NCBI GenBank assembly: GCA_000349905.1
Contig: KB722744.1
Span: 186,001-250,000, forward strand
Direction: 5' to 3'
Source of the DNA: Volvariella volvacea V23
Taxonomy: Eukaryota > Basidiomycota > Agaricomycetes > Agaricales > Pluteaceae
Length of the DNA: 64,000 nucleotides
The translations under genes and the position numbers were made by a program. Positions 1 to 13,209 of this stretch are shown here, in pieces. The notes under the pieces are model-generated. The model saw only the letters and a list, made by a program, of their open reading frames with translations, made no database searches and was not told the origin of the DNA. Positions within the stretch are counted from its first letter, which is position 1; the number at the start of each line of letters is the position of its first letter.

Positions 1-452
1 TGCTTTTGTCATGACGCAAGACCAGATACCCGGAGCATGCAAATGGATCTACCTTGGAAGTGATGTGTAATTGGTGGCATGCTATAGGCGGGCGCAGCAA
101 AACCTATTAAAACCCAAATTGACGCTAACTTCAGGGCACACGGAGTTCATAATATGAAACAACAGAACTCGACATCGATCAAGGTAAATCGCCGCACTTG
201 CAACAGGATTATCATCTTGTGTCCTAGGGCATGTCCTGGGGTAGGACACGCGGTGCACAATGTTAAGACCGCCAGTCTGACTGCTCTCTCACTACTGGCA
301 TTGTACTCAGATAAACGGAGATGCGACAATGATGTGGCACTTTCCTTCAGTTCGTTGACTGGTGGACACCAAGGGCGGTCGGGTCGGGCCGGCGCCTATT
401 ATGTCACAATTGTGACCGGGGAGACGCGTCTCGTGACGCCTTGCGATTCCAA
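1..452. other. Window edge, no gene called
   Basis: Short frames are open on both strands, but none has convincing composition. An 8-bp perfect inverted repeat (gtgtccta at 219-226 and its complement at 242-249) could form a small hairpin. It is most likely the 5' flank of the ORF that follows. Confidence 0.4.
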
Positions 453-1148
453 ATGCTTCCCTCATCGCAATCATATCCAGGTGCACCTCTGCCACCCGTG
501 TACGGACATGGACAGGGCCAATACCAAATGCAACAGTATCTATCATCGCAGCCACTCCATGACCGACCTATGCACCCAAATGTCGAGTTGAATTCACCCG
601 AGCATTTCAAACAACAAATGCAAGCCGTTTTAACCCAAATCGCGCATGTTCAAACCCTTGGCCAGAATGCTCTTGATGGAATGTATGTCATTCGTCTCTT
701 GATTGTGACAGAGCTGGATTGCCTTTCATTAGTCAGAATGCATATCACACAGGTAACTCGCCGACGCAGGTCGAGGGTGCGCCTAAATTCCCTTCGTATG
801 ACGTCTGGGCTCCAATGGTTTACAATCTTATCAGCGTATGTGGACACCCTTAAGCAGACAGTCGAGCTTTTGATGAATATGCTTCAACAAACTGGCATTG
901 GAGCGCTGCCGTTATTACCCATGCCTATACTCTCCAGTCTCACATCTACCGACACATCGCACAACCAACCACCTGTACCCAACGAGCAGAAACTACTTGA
1001 GATGACGGAGCAGTCAATCAAACTCTTGTACCTACGACAAACCAAGTTGCAGTCGAGCGCTAATGTTATCGCGGGCCTAATTGCTCCTGCTGCACCAGGG
1101 CCCATTGCAGGACCCAGTTCTCAACCATCTACTTCTCAGTCGCAGTAG
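453..1148 (+). pseudogene. Pro/Gln-rich hypothetical protein, probably frameshifted
   Basis: I do not recognise a family. The N-terminal ~75 codons are Pro/Gln/Met-rich and look coding. A good GT-AG intron (683-732) joins this exon to a frame reading GIQNAYHTGNSPTQVEG and then SYDVWAPMVYNLIS, but that frame stops at 851-853. The adjacent frame continues from AYVDTLKQTVELL to 1148 as a helix-forming, Gln/Leu-rich tail. Both halves look coding and need only a one-base shift near 833 to join, so this is either a recent pseudogene or a base error. Reading straight through the intron would give a 232-aa ORF, which has poorer composition. No membrane segment or known motif is visible. Confidence 0.4.
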
Positions 1149-1436
1149 ATCTGGTTCTGTACGCGCATGTGCAATGGTATCCGGTTCAAATGCATGATTT
1201 ACTGGTTGTACTAAACCTAAATCGCCCAATATCCCATCATGTAGATACGATAGCAAATTTCGAGCCCCATGTATATACATTTCACGACTAGTCAAATTTG
1301 TAGAACAAGTAAGAGTTGAGGCAGCGTATAGAAAGCATGATAACAGATAACCAGTACAACCTAAGTGAACGCTTACAACAGTCCGTGTAATGGCTGGCGT
1401 TTACTGTCCATACATTAAAAACAAGACATTCTTGAT
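1149..1436. other. Convergent 3' flanks
   Basis: Intergenic stretch between two convergent genes. Nothing else is seen. Confidence 0.4.
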
Positions 1437-2129
1437 TCAAACGTCGTAACCAGGAGGATTATCAATGGGTACTCCTCCAACCATAGTGACCGAGCTAGAC
1501 CCAGCGGGCATGGTATAAGTCGCTGTAGAATCAATCAGATCGGGCGTTATTTCAAAGGTGTTGTAACAGCTGGACGGGATGACTTACGTGGACCATCAAG
1601 CTCCTCTTCAGCAGCCTGACGCTTCATATAAATCGCTCTCTCTCTTGTCTTCTCTAGCAGACTGACAAACTCAAACATCGCCCGATCCTTGAATCGAATC
1701 TCTGCTTTCGTTCCGTCGCTCAGCCCACCCTCCGGTGAAGGGTTAACATCAAACGATAGGTAATTGGCACCAAATGTCGGTTGCTCGAATCGAGTCGAGA
1801 GTATGGACGGTAGTGGAACCGAAAGTGACTCGAATGCAGCCCCTGATACAGCAACAAAGACTAGCTGTAGTGCAAGAAAGTTAGTGACTCGGACCCAATA
1901 GGCCATCGTGGAACGGACATACTCTCTGATCGCTGAGCCAAAGTCTGCCCATCGCTTTTAGTCGCTTGGTGCCACCTGAACCTCCCGAGGAGTCATTTCT
2001 CGGCGTTGGTGGCGTGTCTGGTATTGTCAAGTTTACTTCTACTCCTGAGTCCACGGAGGTAATTGACATCTCTTGCGGTAATGGAACGGGGATCCTATTT
2101 GCATTCAGCATCGTCCAGTTGAGCGCCAT
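1437..2129 (-). CDS. WBP2-like GRAM-domain protein with PPxY motifs
   Basis: Three exons (2129-1923, 1864-1588, 1522-1437) give 189 aa. Residues ~56-150 read as the GRAM/PH-like fold of the WW-domain-binding protein 2 family: GRLWLSDQRLVFVAV, then a beta-rich stretch, then FEQPTFGANYLSF, then a variant of the 'FKL.F..GGAIEF' strand (AEIRFKDRAMFEFVSLL). The last exon adds two PPxY motifs, PPTY and PPGY, the WW-domain ligands that define WBP2 proteins. The WBP2 family is known to bind WW-domain ubiquitin ligases and co-activators; a role with an Rsp5/Nedd4-type ligase here is inference. Both introns are 53-65 nt with GT-AG ends. Start at MALNW, because the open frame upstream is low-complexity Pro/Ser. 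Confidence 0.8.
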
Positions 2130-2322
2130 GATTGCAATAGGAGCGGTGGTGACAGTGATAGGTGGTGGTAGTGGTGATGGTAGCTGGTTAAGTTGCAAAA
2201 GGCAGTTCAAGTGGGTGCCGTAGGTGCTTCATCAGCGGTCCACCTTAATGGCAGTACTTGGCACAGCAATCAGCGACTACGCAAAAACGGACAACGGATC
2301 ATTGCGTCAGCCGAAATGTAAT

Positions 2323-2407
2323 GGCTACCTGGCGCAATGGTAGCGCGTTTGGCTTCGATTGCCCGATGCTTACCAAAAGGTTGCAGGTTCGAGTCCTGCG
2401 GTGGTCA
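2323..2407 (+). tRNA. tRNA-Arg (anticodon TCG), 13-nt intron
   Basis: Acceptor stem GGCTACC pairs with GGTGGTC (two G-U pairs), discriminator A. D stem is GCGC/GCGC, anticodon stem TTTGG/CCAAA, and the T arm is GCAGG-TTCGAGT-CCTGC. The anticodon loop CT-TCG-A is interrupted after position 37 by a 13-nt intron (2359-2371), the canonical place. The 3' flank is T-rich, as expected for Pol III termination. The D and T arms resemble tRNA-Trp, but the anticodon reads TCG. Its sequence is identical to the copy at 9209-9293. Confidence 0.85.
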
Positions 2408-2450
2408 CTTTTTCCGACTGAAATGCAGACGACATCATTGACGATTGTAC

Positions 2451-3517
2451 TTATTGTAGGCCCATCCCTTCATCCGAAGGGATTATACTAGCTATGCTCC
2501 GTCTTCTCTCAACGACGATTCTTTTTGCCGCGGTCCAAAAATCTACACTGCCTTCTGTACCTCTAATCCAGTCATCCTCCCAATTTCCTGGATCCGGGGA
2601 GGGGTTCACGACAACCCTGTATTCTGGGACGTCTTCCACAGGTCCATCCTCGCAATTTTCCTGGAGACCGCTCGCTTGTGAGGCTTGTCGCGTGCCATGC
2701 TTCAACCGGACTTTCGACAGCTCCGTAAAGAGGATCTCTGTGTCTGTGACCCTACCAATGGCAAGCACCTCCAACTTCTCACATTCCCTCAAACACCTCT
2801 TGATGCGCTCCAACCACAAAGAAACCTCCACATGGTAGTTCTGGAACGCCAGATACCTCAGATTCTTCAAGCAACCAAAACTAACCTCGCGCCCACAAGC
2901 CGCTGCCTCCCATTTCTCGAGTTCTGTCCCAAAATCCAGCACCTCCAGGTGCGTCAGGTCCTTTAAAACCTCGTGGCTGAGATCGACTTCGCCATTTGGG
3001 AATAGTTCTATGAGCGAGATGCTCAGGCGAAGGAGTCCGCATGGATTGGTGCGAAGCGGGGATTTTAGTATCGCGGTTAGGCCTATGAGCGTCTGAGAAG
3101 GTGTGAAGCACCAGATTGCGAGATCTTGGAGGTTGGGGCACTGGGAGAGGACGTCTCCCCATTTTGGCTGCTTATCTCCCTCGTTAAGATGTTCCCACTC
3201 CTCTGGATCTCCTATGGATACTAAAAGAAGGTGTTTGACGAAGTGAATGTTGTTGCGGCGGATAAATTGGGTGTAGGCCCCTCGAGGCCAGTTTATGGGG
3301 TCGGGCCCGTTTATTACGAGGACTTCGTGTTGTATATGCTGCAACCTGTATGTAGAGAGACGTCAGGAGATGGAGGAGCGTACTTGCATTGCATTACTCA
3401 CCAAGTTCGCACTCTGTGTGCGACAAGCATGAGTGCACGTAGTGATTCCCTTCTGGAGCTCCGTGCAGCGATCTCAAAGATAGTGCGTTCGAGCTCTCTT
3501 GGTAGGCGTGGCTCCAT
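2451..3517 (-). CDS. F-box-like/LRR-type protein, paralog 1
   Basis: Two exons (3517-3402, 3345-2451; 56-nt intron) encode 336 aa. The N-terminus MEPRLPRELERTIFEIAA resembles a degenerate F-box helix as seen in large Agaricomycete F-box-like families. It is followed by leucine-rich segments: VKHLLLV, CPNLQDLAIW, LLRLSISL, LTHLEVLDF, LKNLRYLAF, CEKLEVLAI. A conserved tail reads WIRGTEGSVDFWTAAKRIVVERR. The start is the first ATG after an in-frame stop. The gene at 5244-6316 is clearly paralogous (same exon layout, same LRR spacing, same 'W..G.EG..DFW' tail). Substrate recognition for an SCF ligase is inference; the F-box is weak, and the family is usually annotated as hypothetical. Confidence 0.75.
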
Positions 3518-4667
3518 GGAGTGGGGATTGTGCTTCTACCTGTGTATCTAATCGCTCTTTAGAGCAATAGTCTCTGTTCTCGTTTTGAGCAGACGTAGAG
3601 CGAATGTGTACACCAAGAAATACTGACCAACCGCTTCAAAACCGAACTCGGAGATGCTTGTAACGAGTTATCTACGACGGATGCTCCCGTAATCACGACA
3701 CTGCTCTCGATTCGCCTCGTGGCACCTTTCTCACCAGGGAGGGCATGACTGCGCCATGATGCAATGCTGGCAGCTACTTTGCTGTTGGACGCTCGGGTGT
3801 ACTAGCCAGGCATTTCTCCGAGCTCACCAGCATGATTTTCGGACATACTCTCCCTCCTGTTCAAATCCAGACCACGACAACAGTATATGTGCACATATGT
3901 TGATACTTTTGAGAATCCGAAGCTTGCAATCACGCGACACTGTTGGGAGAATATCCCAGTGCTATACTTCATATAGCCCAAATAATCAGGCCGTAAGTTA
4001 CTCCCAGCGGAGTCAATAAACCGCTGCATCCAACCAGCACTTGCACCAGAATAAATGATTACATCGGAAGTGCGCCCGGCATATGCCGTCATACCATAAC
4101 GCTTCCCAGGAAGTAGAGTCGTTATAAGCCAGTTATTGTACTTGAGTCTTGTTTTTTTGCCCTTGGGGTTGAACTAATTGTCCTCTCGATGTGCTCGCAC
4201 GCCTTCCTCTTTTTCAGTCAGTCCTTGAACAACGGCGTTAGCATAACATGGTCATGGTCATAGTACCAATTTGGACAAAACTTGACACACTTCGGTTCTG
4301 CGGTTCGATTTCAATTGTGACCGAGCTGTGAAGAGACAGACGGAAGATGTGCGCATTGGTATTTGCATTCATCACCCAAATCAAGCAGAAATGCTATTCC
4401 TTATACTGACCCAGATGTCAGTGCTTGGTGTCTTAATTGTTAAAGAAGAGGTTGAGAGAACGTAAGCAAGGAAATCGGAAGAGATTACTCCGGTGCGTAC
4501 GATGTGTTACACATTATTTTCTACCAGTCGGTTCCATTAGAACTTGAAGGAACGATAGCATAGGCAAGCTGTCAAATCACCAAAAGTATCTGTCGAAAAC
4601 TCAGCTCTTGGCACCTTCACTTCGGGTAAACTAATAATCGAACGGAACGCAAAAGTTTTTATCATTC
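3518..4667. other. 1.15 kb without a supported gene
   Basis: A minus-strand frame at 3802-4092 (ends ENHAGELGEMPG) and an overlapping plus-strand frame at 3756-4019 are open, but neither shows family motifs or convincing exon structure. The rest is AT-rich. Possibly relic sequence. Confidence 0.4.
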
Positions 4668-4865
4668 ATGCCTAATTTACATCCTCTATATCTGTGAAAT
4701 TCGGGGTCCTCTTACACGAATCCATAGCACGTGCACCCCCTAGAGCAGAGCAAGGCATATCTCTTCTCGAAGCCTCTGCTCAAACTCAACAAAGAGGAAT
4801 TTGGTGAAATCCTCAGCGACGTTCCTACAGATGGAGCAGGTGGTATCTCATGTATTATCACTTGA
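4668..4865 (+). CDS. Mating-pheromone-like CaaX peptide, intact or relic uncertain
   Basis: The 3' part encodes LFSKPLLKLNKEEFG, then EILSDVPTDGAGG, then a terminal CIIT CaaX box. It aligns without gaps to the two 41-aa pheromone precursors at 38.3 and 39.9 kb over the FS.P and EEF segments and the 'SDVPTD..GG' segment. The contiguous frame has no ATG: it opens after a stop at 4725 and the 'MDFF' start of the other two is replaced by AYLF. A start is recovered only if a 57-nt GT-AG intron (4694-4750) joins an upstream ATG at 4668, giving 46 aa. Either this is a diverged gene that acquired a 5' exon, or a pheromone pseudogene that lost its start codon. Confidence 0.5.
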
Positions 4866-5243
4866 GGTGCATATGATACGTTCCACCCTGCGATTTTATG
4901 ACCATAGTGGTAAGTACACTTCCCTCTACAATACGTTAACACTCCTTTTCGAATATGTAAACATGATTACTCGCGAACATATTCCTATCTTCGCAGACAA
5001 AGCTCGCTAAAACCGATAGTATTATACTTTCTATCTGTTCTTGTAGCCAAAATTTTTTGTTATTCGTCAAACATCTTCTATGTGACGGTTTTTGATAGGG
5101 CGTCATCCATATTCAATTCTTGAAAATCAAGACAGTTTAATCTTGTACTCGACTAGATATCAGCATTAATATTTCGATTGGAAAGAGTTTTTTATTTTGA
5201 CGTGATAGATGAACCACAACATGCACGAGTGTTTGAATCAATT
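4866..5243. other. AT-rich spacer
   Basis: Spacer between the pheromone-like ORF and the 3' end of the second F-box-like gene. No feature is seen. Confidence 0.4.
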
Positions 5244-6316
5244 TTAAAGCCACGGACCTAATTCAAAATCCTCATCATACTCTAAAAGGTTTGATGTCTC
5301 CAACAATTCCTTTCGCTTCTTCCTAATCTTTCTCCTTGACTCTTGTTTCCTCTTCTCGAGTATTTTCATCCCCCGTTCCCAGAAATCTGGTTTGCCCTCT
5401 GCGCCGCTCACCCAGTCTTGAACTGCCCATTTACCACCCGCCACAGGGGGCATGATCACCATCCTATCCTCTATCCCCTCCATAACGCCTGTCGTCTTCC
5501 TTGTAATGGTAGTCGGTAGTCCATCCAGCACAGGAGATGCACCATAGAAGAGCCAAAGTACCAACAACTCCAACTTCTCACATTCCTCGAGGATCTTAGT
5601 TATCAACACTGGTGAAGCGCCACCCGTCAAGGCCAAGTACTTCAACTCCCTCAAACACGCGAAACTATTTCCCTCCTCCCATGTCAGAAGGTTGATACCT
5701 CCCCAAACCTCGAGATGGGTAAGATGCCGGAATATGGGGTGATTAAAATCGGTGTTTTCTTCTCCGCGGAACAAGTCGTCGAGATAAATGCTAAGCCGCA
5801 AAAGGGGCGCATGAGCATTGCGGTAGGGTGGCCGTGCTACGAGTGTGCCGACGTTGTTCGGATTCGTAGCATATGTGACAGAAGAAAAGTAGGATAGCAG
5901 GCTCTCCTGCGCTAACAAATGCCAGTAACCGAGATTCCGCAAATTCGGACACTGACGAATGAAGTTTATCATGTTGAATCTATCCATCCTTGCGGCTACG
6001 AGCAAGTGTTTGACATATTGTGCTTGCCGATTGGATGGAAATCTCGTGCGTTCGCCTTGGAATACTACGATTTCACATAGTATTGGTTCCACCCTGGTAA
6101 AAGGGGCATGTAAGGCTGGTGTGAGCAAGGAGGTGACAAAAAAGGGAAGAAATCATACCATGTCCATACACGATAAGCCACAAGCACCAATTGTGGTATA
6201 TGCTTTCGAGAATTCCATGCACTGAGCTCAAATATGCGCCTCTCCAGTTCTGGTGGAAACCGGGGTCCTGAATGTCCTTCCACAAGATGTGCGGTATCAT
6301 CGATGTTGACCATCAT
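5244..6316 (-). CDS. F-box-like/LRR-type protein, paralog 2
   Basis: Two exons (6316-6159, 6093-5244; 65-nt intron) encode 335 aa. Exon 1 contains FPPELERRIFELSAWNSRKH, a degenerate F-box-like helix; the intron splits the W codon of the conserved 'R-V-x-T-W' just as in the paralog at 2451-3517. Leucine-rich segments follow (VKHLLVAA, CPNLRNLGYW, LLRLSIYL, LTHLEVWG, LRELKYLAL, CEKLELLVL), then the tail WVSGAEGKPDFWERGMKILE. The lysine-rich end (RRKIRKKRKE) is unique to this copy. Start chosen at MMVNIDD; the open frame continues further upstream without a better candidate. Function unknown; an SCF adaptor is possible. Confidence 0.75.
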
Positions 6317-6564
6317 GCTCAAACTTGAAGGCAAGTTAAAGCAATCCAAGCACCAATTGCGATCACGTCGGCTCAGTGATCCCTGATAAGGTTCACGAAC
6401 TGCATGTGTATTTTTTGCGTTTGCGGGTGCCGATGGGGGAATTTGCGATTGCTCTCTAGGCTTGCAATTAAAGCTAAGGGAAAGTCTTGCAACTCCCAAG
6501 CTCCAATTCCACCACCGATGCCGCCTACGACCCCCGTGAGGCGTCCATGCACACTGATCAGCAT

Positions 6565-6648
6565 GGCTACCTGGCGCAATGGTAGCGCGTTTGGCTTCGA
6601 GTGCTGAATGTCACCAAAAGGTTGCAGGTTCGAGTCCTGCGGTGGTCA
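6565..6648 (+). tRNA. tRNA-Arg (anticodon TCG), 12-nt intron
   Basis: Mature sequence appears identical to the copies at 2323 and 9293, with the same GGCTACC/GGTGGTC acceptor stem and CT-TCG-A loop. The intron (6601-6612) differs in sequence and is 12 nt instead of 13. As at 2323-2407, it lies beside an F-box-like paralog, so the tRNA and protein gene may have duplicated together or the tRNA may mark a recurrent insertion site. Confidence 0.85.
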
Positions 6649-6820
6649 TTTTTTCGATTCCCTCATAACGGTCTTTTATCTTTACGATCACGAAATTTTG
6701 TTTTCTATGAGTGAGTGAATCATATTCTAAGTGCGAGGTATCCAATATGCTATTACTGAGTGGTTAACATTTAAAGTACAATTGATGTGACGATGCATGC
6801 ATATAGTGATAACTTTAGTA

Positions 6821-9097
<2,277 letters not shown>

Positions 9098-9208
9098 TGC
9101 GAGTGAGTGAATATGTTAGCCAGAAAGACCAACTAGGCGCGTGGGTGTGACCGTCGACGTCAGGCTCAGGCGGTAAGTCACGTGGTGTGAGGACAATGAC
9201 GGAAAAAT

Positions 9209-9293
9209 TGACCACCGCAGGACTCGAACCTGCAACCTTTTGGTAAGCATCGGGCAATCGAAGCCAAACGCGCTACCATTGCGCCAGGTAGCC
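9209..9293 (-). tRNA. tRNA-Arg (anticodon TCG), 13-nt intron
   Basis: Reverse-strand copy identical to the gene at 2323-2407, including the 13-nt intron after anticodon position 37. It sits in the ~300 bp between the divergent CDC7 and deubiquitinase genes. The identity points to recent duplication or gene conversion among the three copies in this window. Confidence 0.85.
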
Positions 9294-9393
9294 ATACACA
9301 GGAATCAGCTTCTGAAATATACAGAGAAGAGGCGATTTGTCAGGGAGGCAATATTTTCGGGACGTGGGTGCGGAGAGCCTTGCCAAGTGACCC

Positions 9394-12175
9394 ATGCACC
9401 TTTCAGACGAGTTTCGTGATAGGTGCATAGAGATCCTCCAGAGCCCGCTCTTCCAACAAACTGCGCCTTTGCTCGTTCTCATCGTCGTCCCTGCCCTCAT
9501 TCTCACAGTCGCCACCAAAACCGAGCGGAGTTTCCTAATCACCTCCTTCGCCATGCTCCTCGACGGCGCTGCCTCTCTCCTTCCTTGGAATTGGTCCCTC
9601 GGCGGTGCTCAGTCCCACTCTTCCAGTCGGTCGAATCACCATGGGAAAGGCAAGAAGGGGAAGCATGTTAGAACGAGGGCGGAGCAAGTGGCCATGAACG
9701 GCAGAGCGAAGCACGGTACGACTATTGCGTCAGTTGCAGCGTTTGACTCTGACAATACGTTATGCCCAAACATAGGATCTCGACATGCTAGCGATGACGA
9801 CGGATATTACCCTGGGCTCGTCAACATTCCAGGAAATTACTGTTTCATGAACTCGACGCTTCAGGTGTGTGACGTGCACATAGGAGAATGTGGAGTTGCC
9901 CCAATTAATACGAAAACCTGCGACATCTAGGCACTTGCTTCCTTGTCCTACCTACAACCACACATAGACGTTATTCATGACAAGGCGGAGCGCTGGGATG
10001 TCCCAACACCCGTTATTGATGCATTGCAGGACCTCTTCCACAGTGAGTTCCGTCGGGGTTGCGTTTCCCATCGTTACCTCACCCAGCTTATTCTAGGATT
10101 AAACAGCCCTCGTAGATCCAATTCATCCATCGAACCGCGTGAAATCATTAGAGCGCTGCGTCAAAGCGAGAATCGAGCAAACCAACTGCTGAGTTCCCGC
10201 GAACACCAAGATGCCCAGGAACTCTTCCAACTCCTCTCCGAGTCAATAAAGAACGAAACTATTGCCGTGGACAAGGAATCACACAAGGATAGAGGGTTGG
10301 GAGGATTCGCTCTATCATCAGAACCCACGCGCGAGACGGGAAAGAGTGTCTTCGACGGGTTGACGGCTAATCGTCGGAGCTGCGTGGAGTGTGGATATAC
10401 AGAAGCGGTGATGCACTTTGCGTTTGATAACTGGCAGTTGGCCGTTCCAAGGATGGTGGTACGTGAATTTCTGAATATCACACTCCATTCGCTCATGGGG
10501 GATAAAGTCCAGTGTTCCACTTGAAGCTTGTCTAGAAGAATATACGCGGCTGGAAACGCTATATGATTCTATATGCAGGAAGTGTTCACTGGTAGCAACA
10601 CAGCGACACCTCCTAGGCAACATCGCTGTGCTAGATGCCGAACTCAAGTCTCGAGAAGGCCATACGAGCTCCAAGAAGCGCAAGTCTAAGGAAAATTCCC
10701 TGCATGAATTGCGACGTCAAGAAGCTCGCGTCAGATCTGCTTTGGACGAAGGTCGCATCGAGGATTCACTGGAGGGCGTTGAAATACAGAAAATTGTCAG
10801 AGTATCTACCAAGCAAGCGATGATCGCAAGGGTGCGTCCATGTCTGGTTAATCTCTTATCATGTTTCTCACACCTTTGCGTCACGAATATATAGCCTCCC
10901 CAGGTTCTCGCACTTCACATCAATCGTTCCGTATATGGCACATATGCGGCCAAGAATAACATATTCGTTCACTTCCCAGAGGTTCTTGACCTCACGCCAT
11001 ACACAACGTCTGGGAACCTTTCCACGAATCCTAAACAGTCTATTTCCGCTCCCCCTACCCCACTCACACGCTCAGCGACGCCGACGCCATCGACATACAC
11101 ATACCATCGAACCTATTATCGCCTTTCTGCTGTGGTTTGCCATTATGGACAACACTCATTTGGGCATTATATATGCTTCCGAAGAAAACCTAGAAAGGGC
11201 GGGCGAGAATGGACACCGCCGAGACTTGTGGACCCGTTGACTTATATGCACGACGACGGCGTTGGCCCACCGCAGTACATCTGGGAAGGAGAAGAACCAG
11301 CACCGTCTGGGACAGGGTGGTTGAGAATCAGCGATGAGAATGTTAGGGAATGCGGGATCCAGAATGTTCTGCAGGAGGGGTCATCGGCATTTATGCTCTA
11401 TTATGAGAGGGCGGTGTTGGTTCGAGAAGGAGTATATCCAAGTACGAGCGATTTAAGGGGTTCAGAAGAAACGTTGAAACCGGAAACGAAGACTGTAGCG
11501 TTGAATGGGAGCGCGACGTCGTTAGTGAGTGAGATTGGAGTGGGTGTTCGGGCAGTAGAGGAGAAGCCGGAGAAGTTGGAGAAGAAGGTGAACGGTAGTG
11601 CGAATGGAAGCTTGACTGAGAGTGAAATAGGAGGGTCGAGTCTGAGCACGTCCAAGTCTGGAAGGATCATTAGGAGGACGGCTGCTGGAAAGCTGCGACG
11701 GAGTTCGAGTGCTAAAGCGCTATCGCGAGAATCAAGTACGGCTTCGAGTTCTGCGGATCCGTTATCGCATAGCACGCCAGTGTTGAAGACCGGGAAGGAG
11801 GAGAGGGAGAAGGAGAAGAGCCATTCATCCTCACAGAATGGTCATGCTCACCATGCTAACGGCCATCATTACCACGACCGCCATCACCGTGACCGTTCAC
11901 ATTCATCATCACCTAAATCCCCCAAATCAGAGGAACGAAGACACTCTCCACCCGCTCCTATTCCGCTCCAAGAACGGAGCGTCACTCATTCGTCTGCTCT
12001 CCCTAATGGAAATGCACACTCTTCAACTGTAACGTCGCGGTTGCCACCCAAACACCCACTACCACATAGAATACCCTCTCCATCACCCTCATCCCCTTCC
12101 CCATCCTCGTCATCAACGCCTCGCGCGTCAGCGCATGAAGCAGGTCCCTCCCCAGTAGTCGGTTTGAAAGCATAA
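9394..12175 (+). CDS. UBP1: Membrane-anchored ubiquitin-specific protease (Ubp1-like)
   Basis: Four exons (9394-9864, 9931-10458, 10508-10831, 10895-12175) give 867 aa. A hydrophobic segment at ~residues 24-40 (PLLVLIVVPALILTVAT) predicts an N-terminal membrane anchor as in yeast Ubp1. The USP domain begins at PGLVNIPGNYCFMNSTLQ (catalytic Cys box), with SREHQDAQELFQLL, a zinc-ribbon-like pair CVEC...CRKC, and ends with the histidine box YGQHSFGHYICFRR and the terminal SSAFMLYYER strand. In the Cys box the usual Thr of GNTCFMNS is Tyr; Cys, Asn and the downstream residues are kept. The last ~250 residues are a Ser/Pro/His-rich disordered tail. Expected role: removing ubiquitin from proteins at the ER or other membranes. 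Confidence 0.88.
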
Positions 12176-13209
12176 AGTTTAGAGATTAAGATACTACACT
12201 TGAATTCGACACCACGTACCCCTACTACCGTTACCATCAGCAAGAATGACAATCGTAATAACAACAATGAAAGCATTCGGAGTCTAGAGGAACAGACAGT
12301 TGGTCCCCCGTTCAGCTCAGTTCAGTTCAGTGGTTGGGAAGTGAAAGGGAAAAGGAAAGGAAGCAAGCATTGATCATGGTTTTTCTTTGTACACTGTACT
12401 CTGAGTTCCGCGTTCGAGTTCTGGTCTCCCTCTTTTCTTTCTCTTTGTTTCTCGATACATACATGCCCGCACAACCGCGCATATATACACAACACTAGTC
12501 AAGCCAACACACAACTCTTTGAATTAGCTATCCAGATATCGATATATATCAACACAGCATATCGCGATTAAGTTTTATTTTCGTGTACTACTACCACTGC
12601 TATCCCCACCTCTTTTCCACCTCCTTGTGTGGTGTGTTTATTTTTCTTTGTCTTTCGAATCGTCGCAAATTGTCGTTCTCGTTCTTTTAGTTGGTTGCCA
12701 ACTGTTGCTGAATTCGTTCGTCTTGTCCTACCTTACGAGTACTCGCCATCCTCAATAAACACTGCTTGTTTTAATGAACGTCCTTGAGCTTTAGCTGCCG
12801 CGTTACATAATTTAGTCTGATATTTTGCTCAAGCGCCAAAGACTTGACGCGCTATGCGCTTGTCAAGGGGACTTGCGGAGGAGGATGCGTCTTTACGGCT
12901 TTCTTCGTATTTTCTAAGACAAGCTCAGGACGTTTCCTTCTGGAGTTTATGAATGAGTCCAAATGACGACTTGATTGAAAGGTAGTAAGAACGCGAGACA
13001 TGCCATCACGATCATTGTATCGCAGGAACTTTAGAATAGTAAGATTCTGAATATATAGATGATAGTGGATGGATGGAATTCCACGTTAATCCGAAACACT
13101 TGGCTGAGGCTACAATCCCCAATAAAAGCAACCTAGCCAAATGACCATATTCAGTTCGTCCGTCAAACGTCTGAACCAGAATTAGCTCACGAACTCTATT
13201 CTGCTATAC
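12176..13209. other. 1 kb 3'-3' intergenic
   Basis: Lies between convergent genes. Pyrimidine-rich after the deubiquitinase stop (12,360-12,740), then AT-rich. No credible ORF. Confidence 0.5.

Noticed and set aside
2323..2407. tRNA-Trp
   Set aside because: The D and T arms resemble tRNA-Trp, but no CCA anticodon can be placed in the loop; the canonical intron position gives TCG (Arg).
10508..10524. Frameshift in the deubiquitinase before CLEEYTRLE
   Set aside because: Using the aaag acceptor at 10507 instead of ccag at 10512 keeps the frame; no lesion is needed.
11401..11775. 124-aa minus-strand protein opposite the deubiquitinase tail
   Set aside because: Shadow frame of the low-complexity Ser/Lys/Glu tail.
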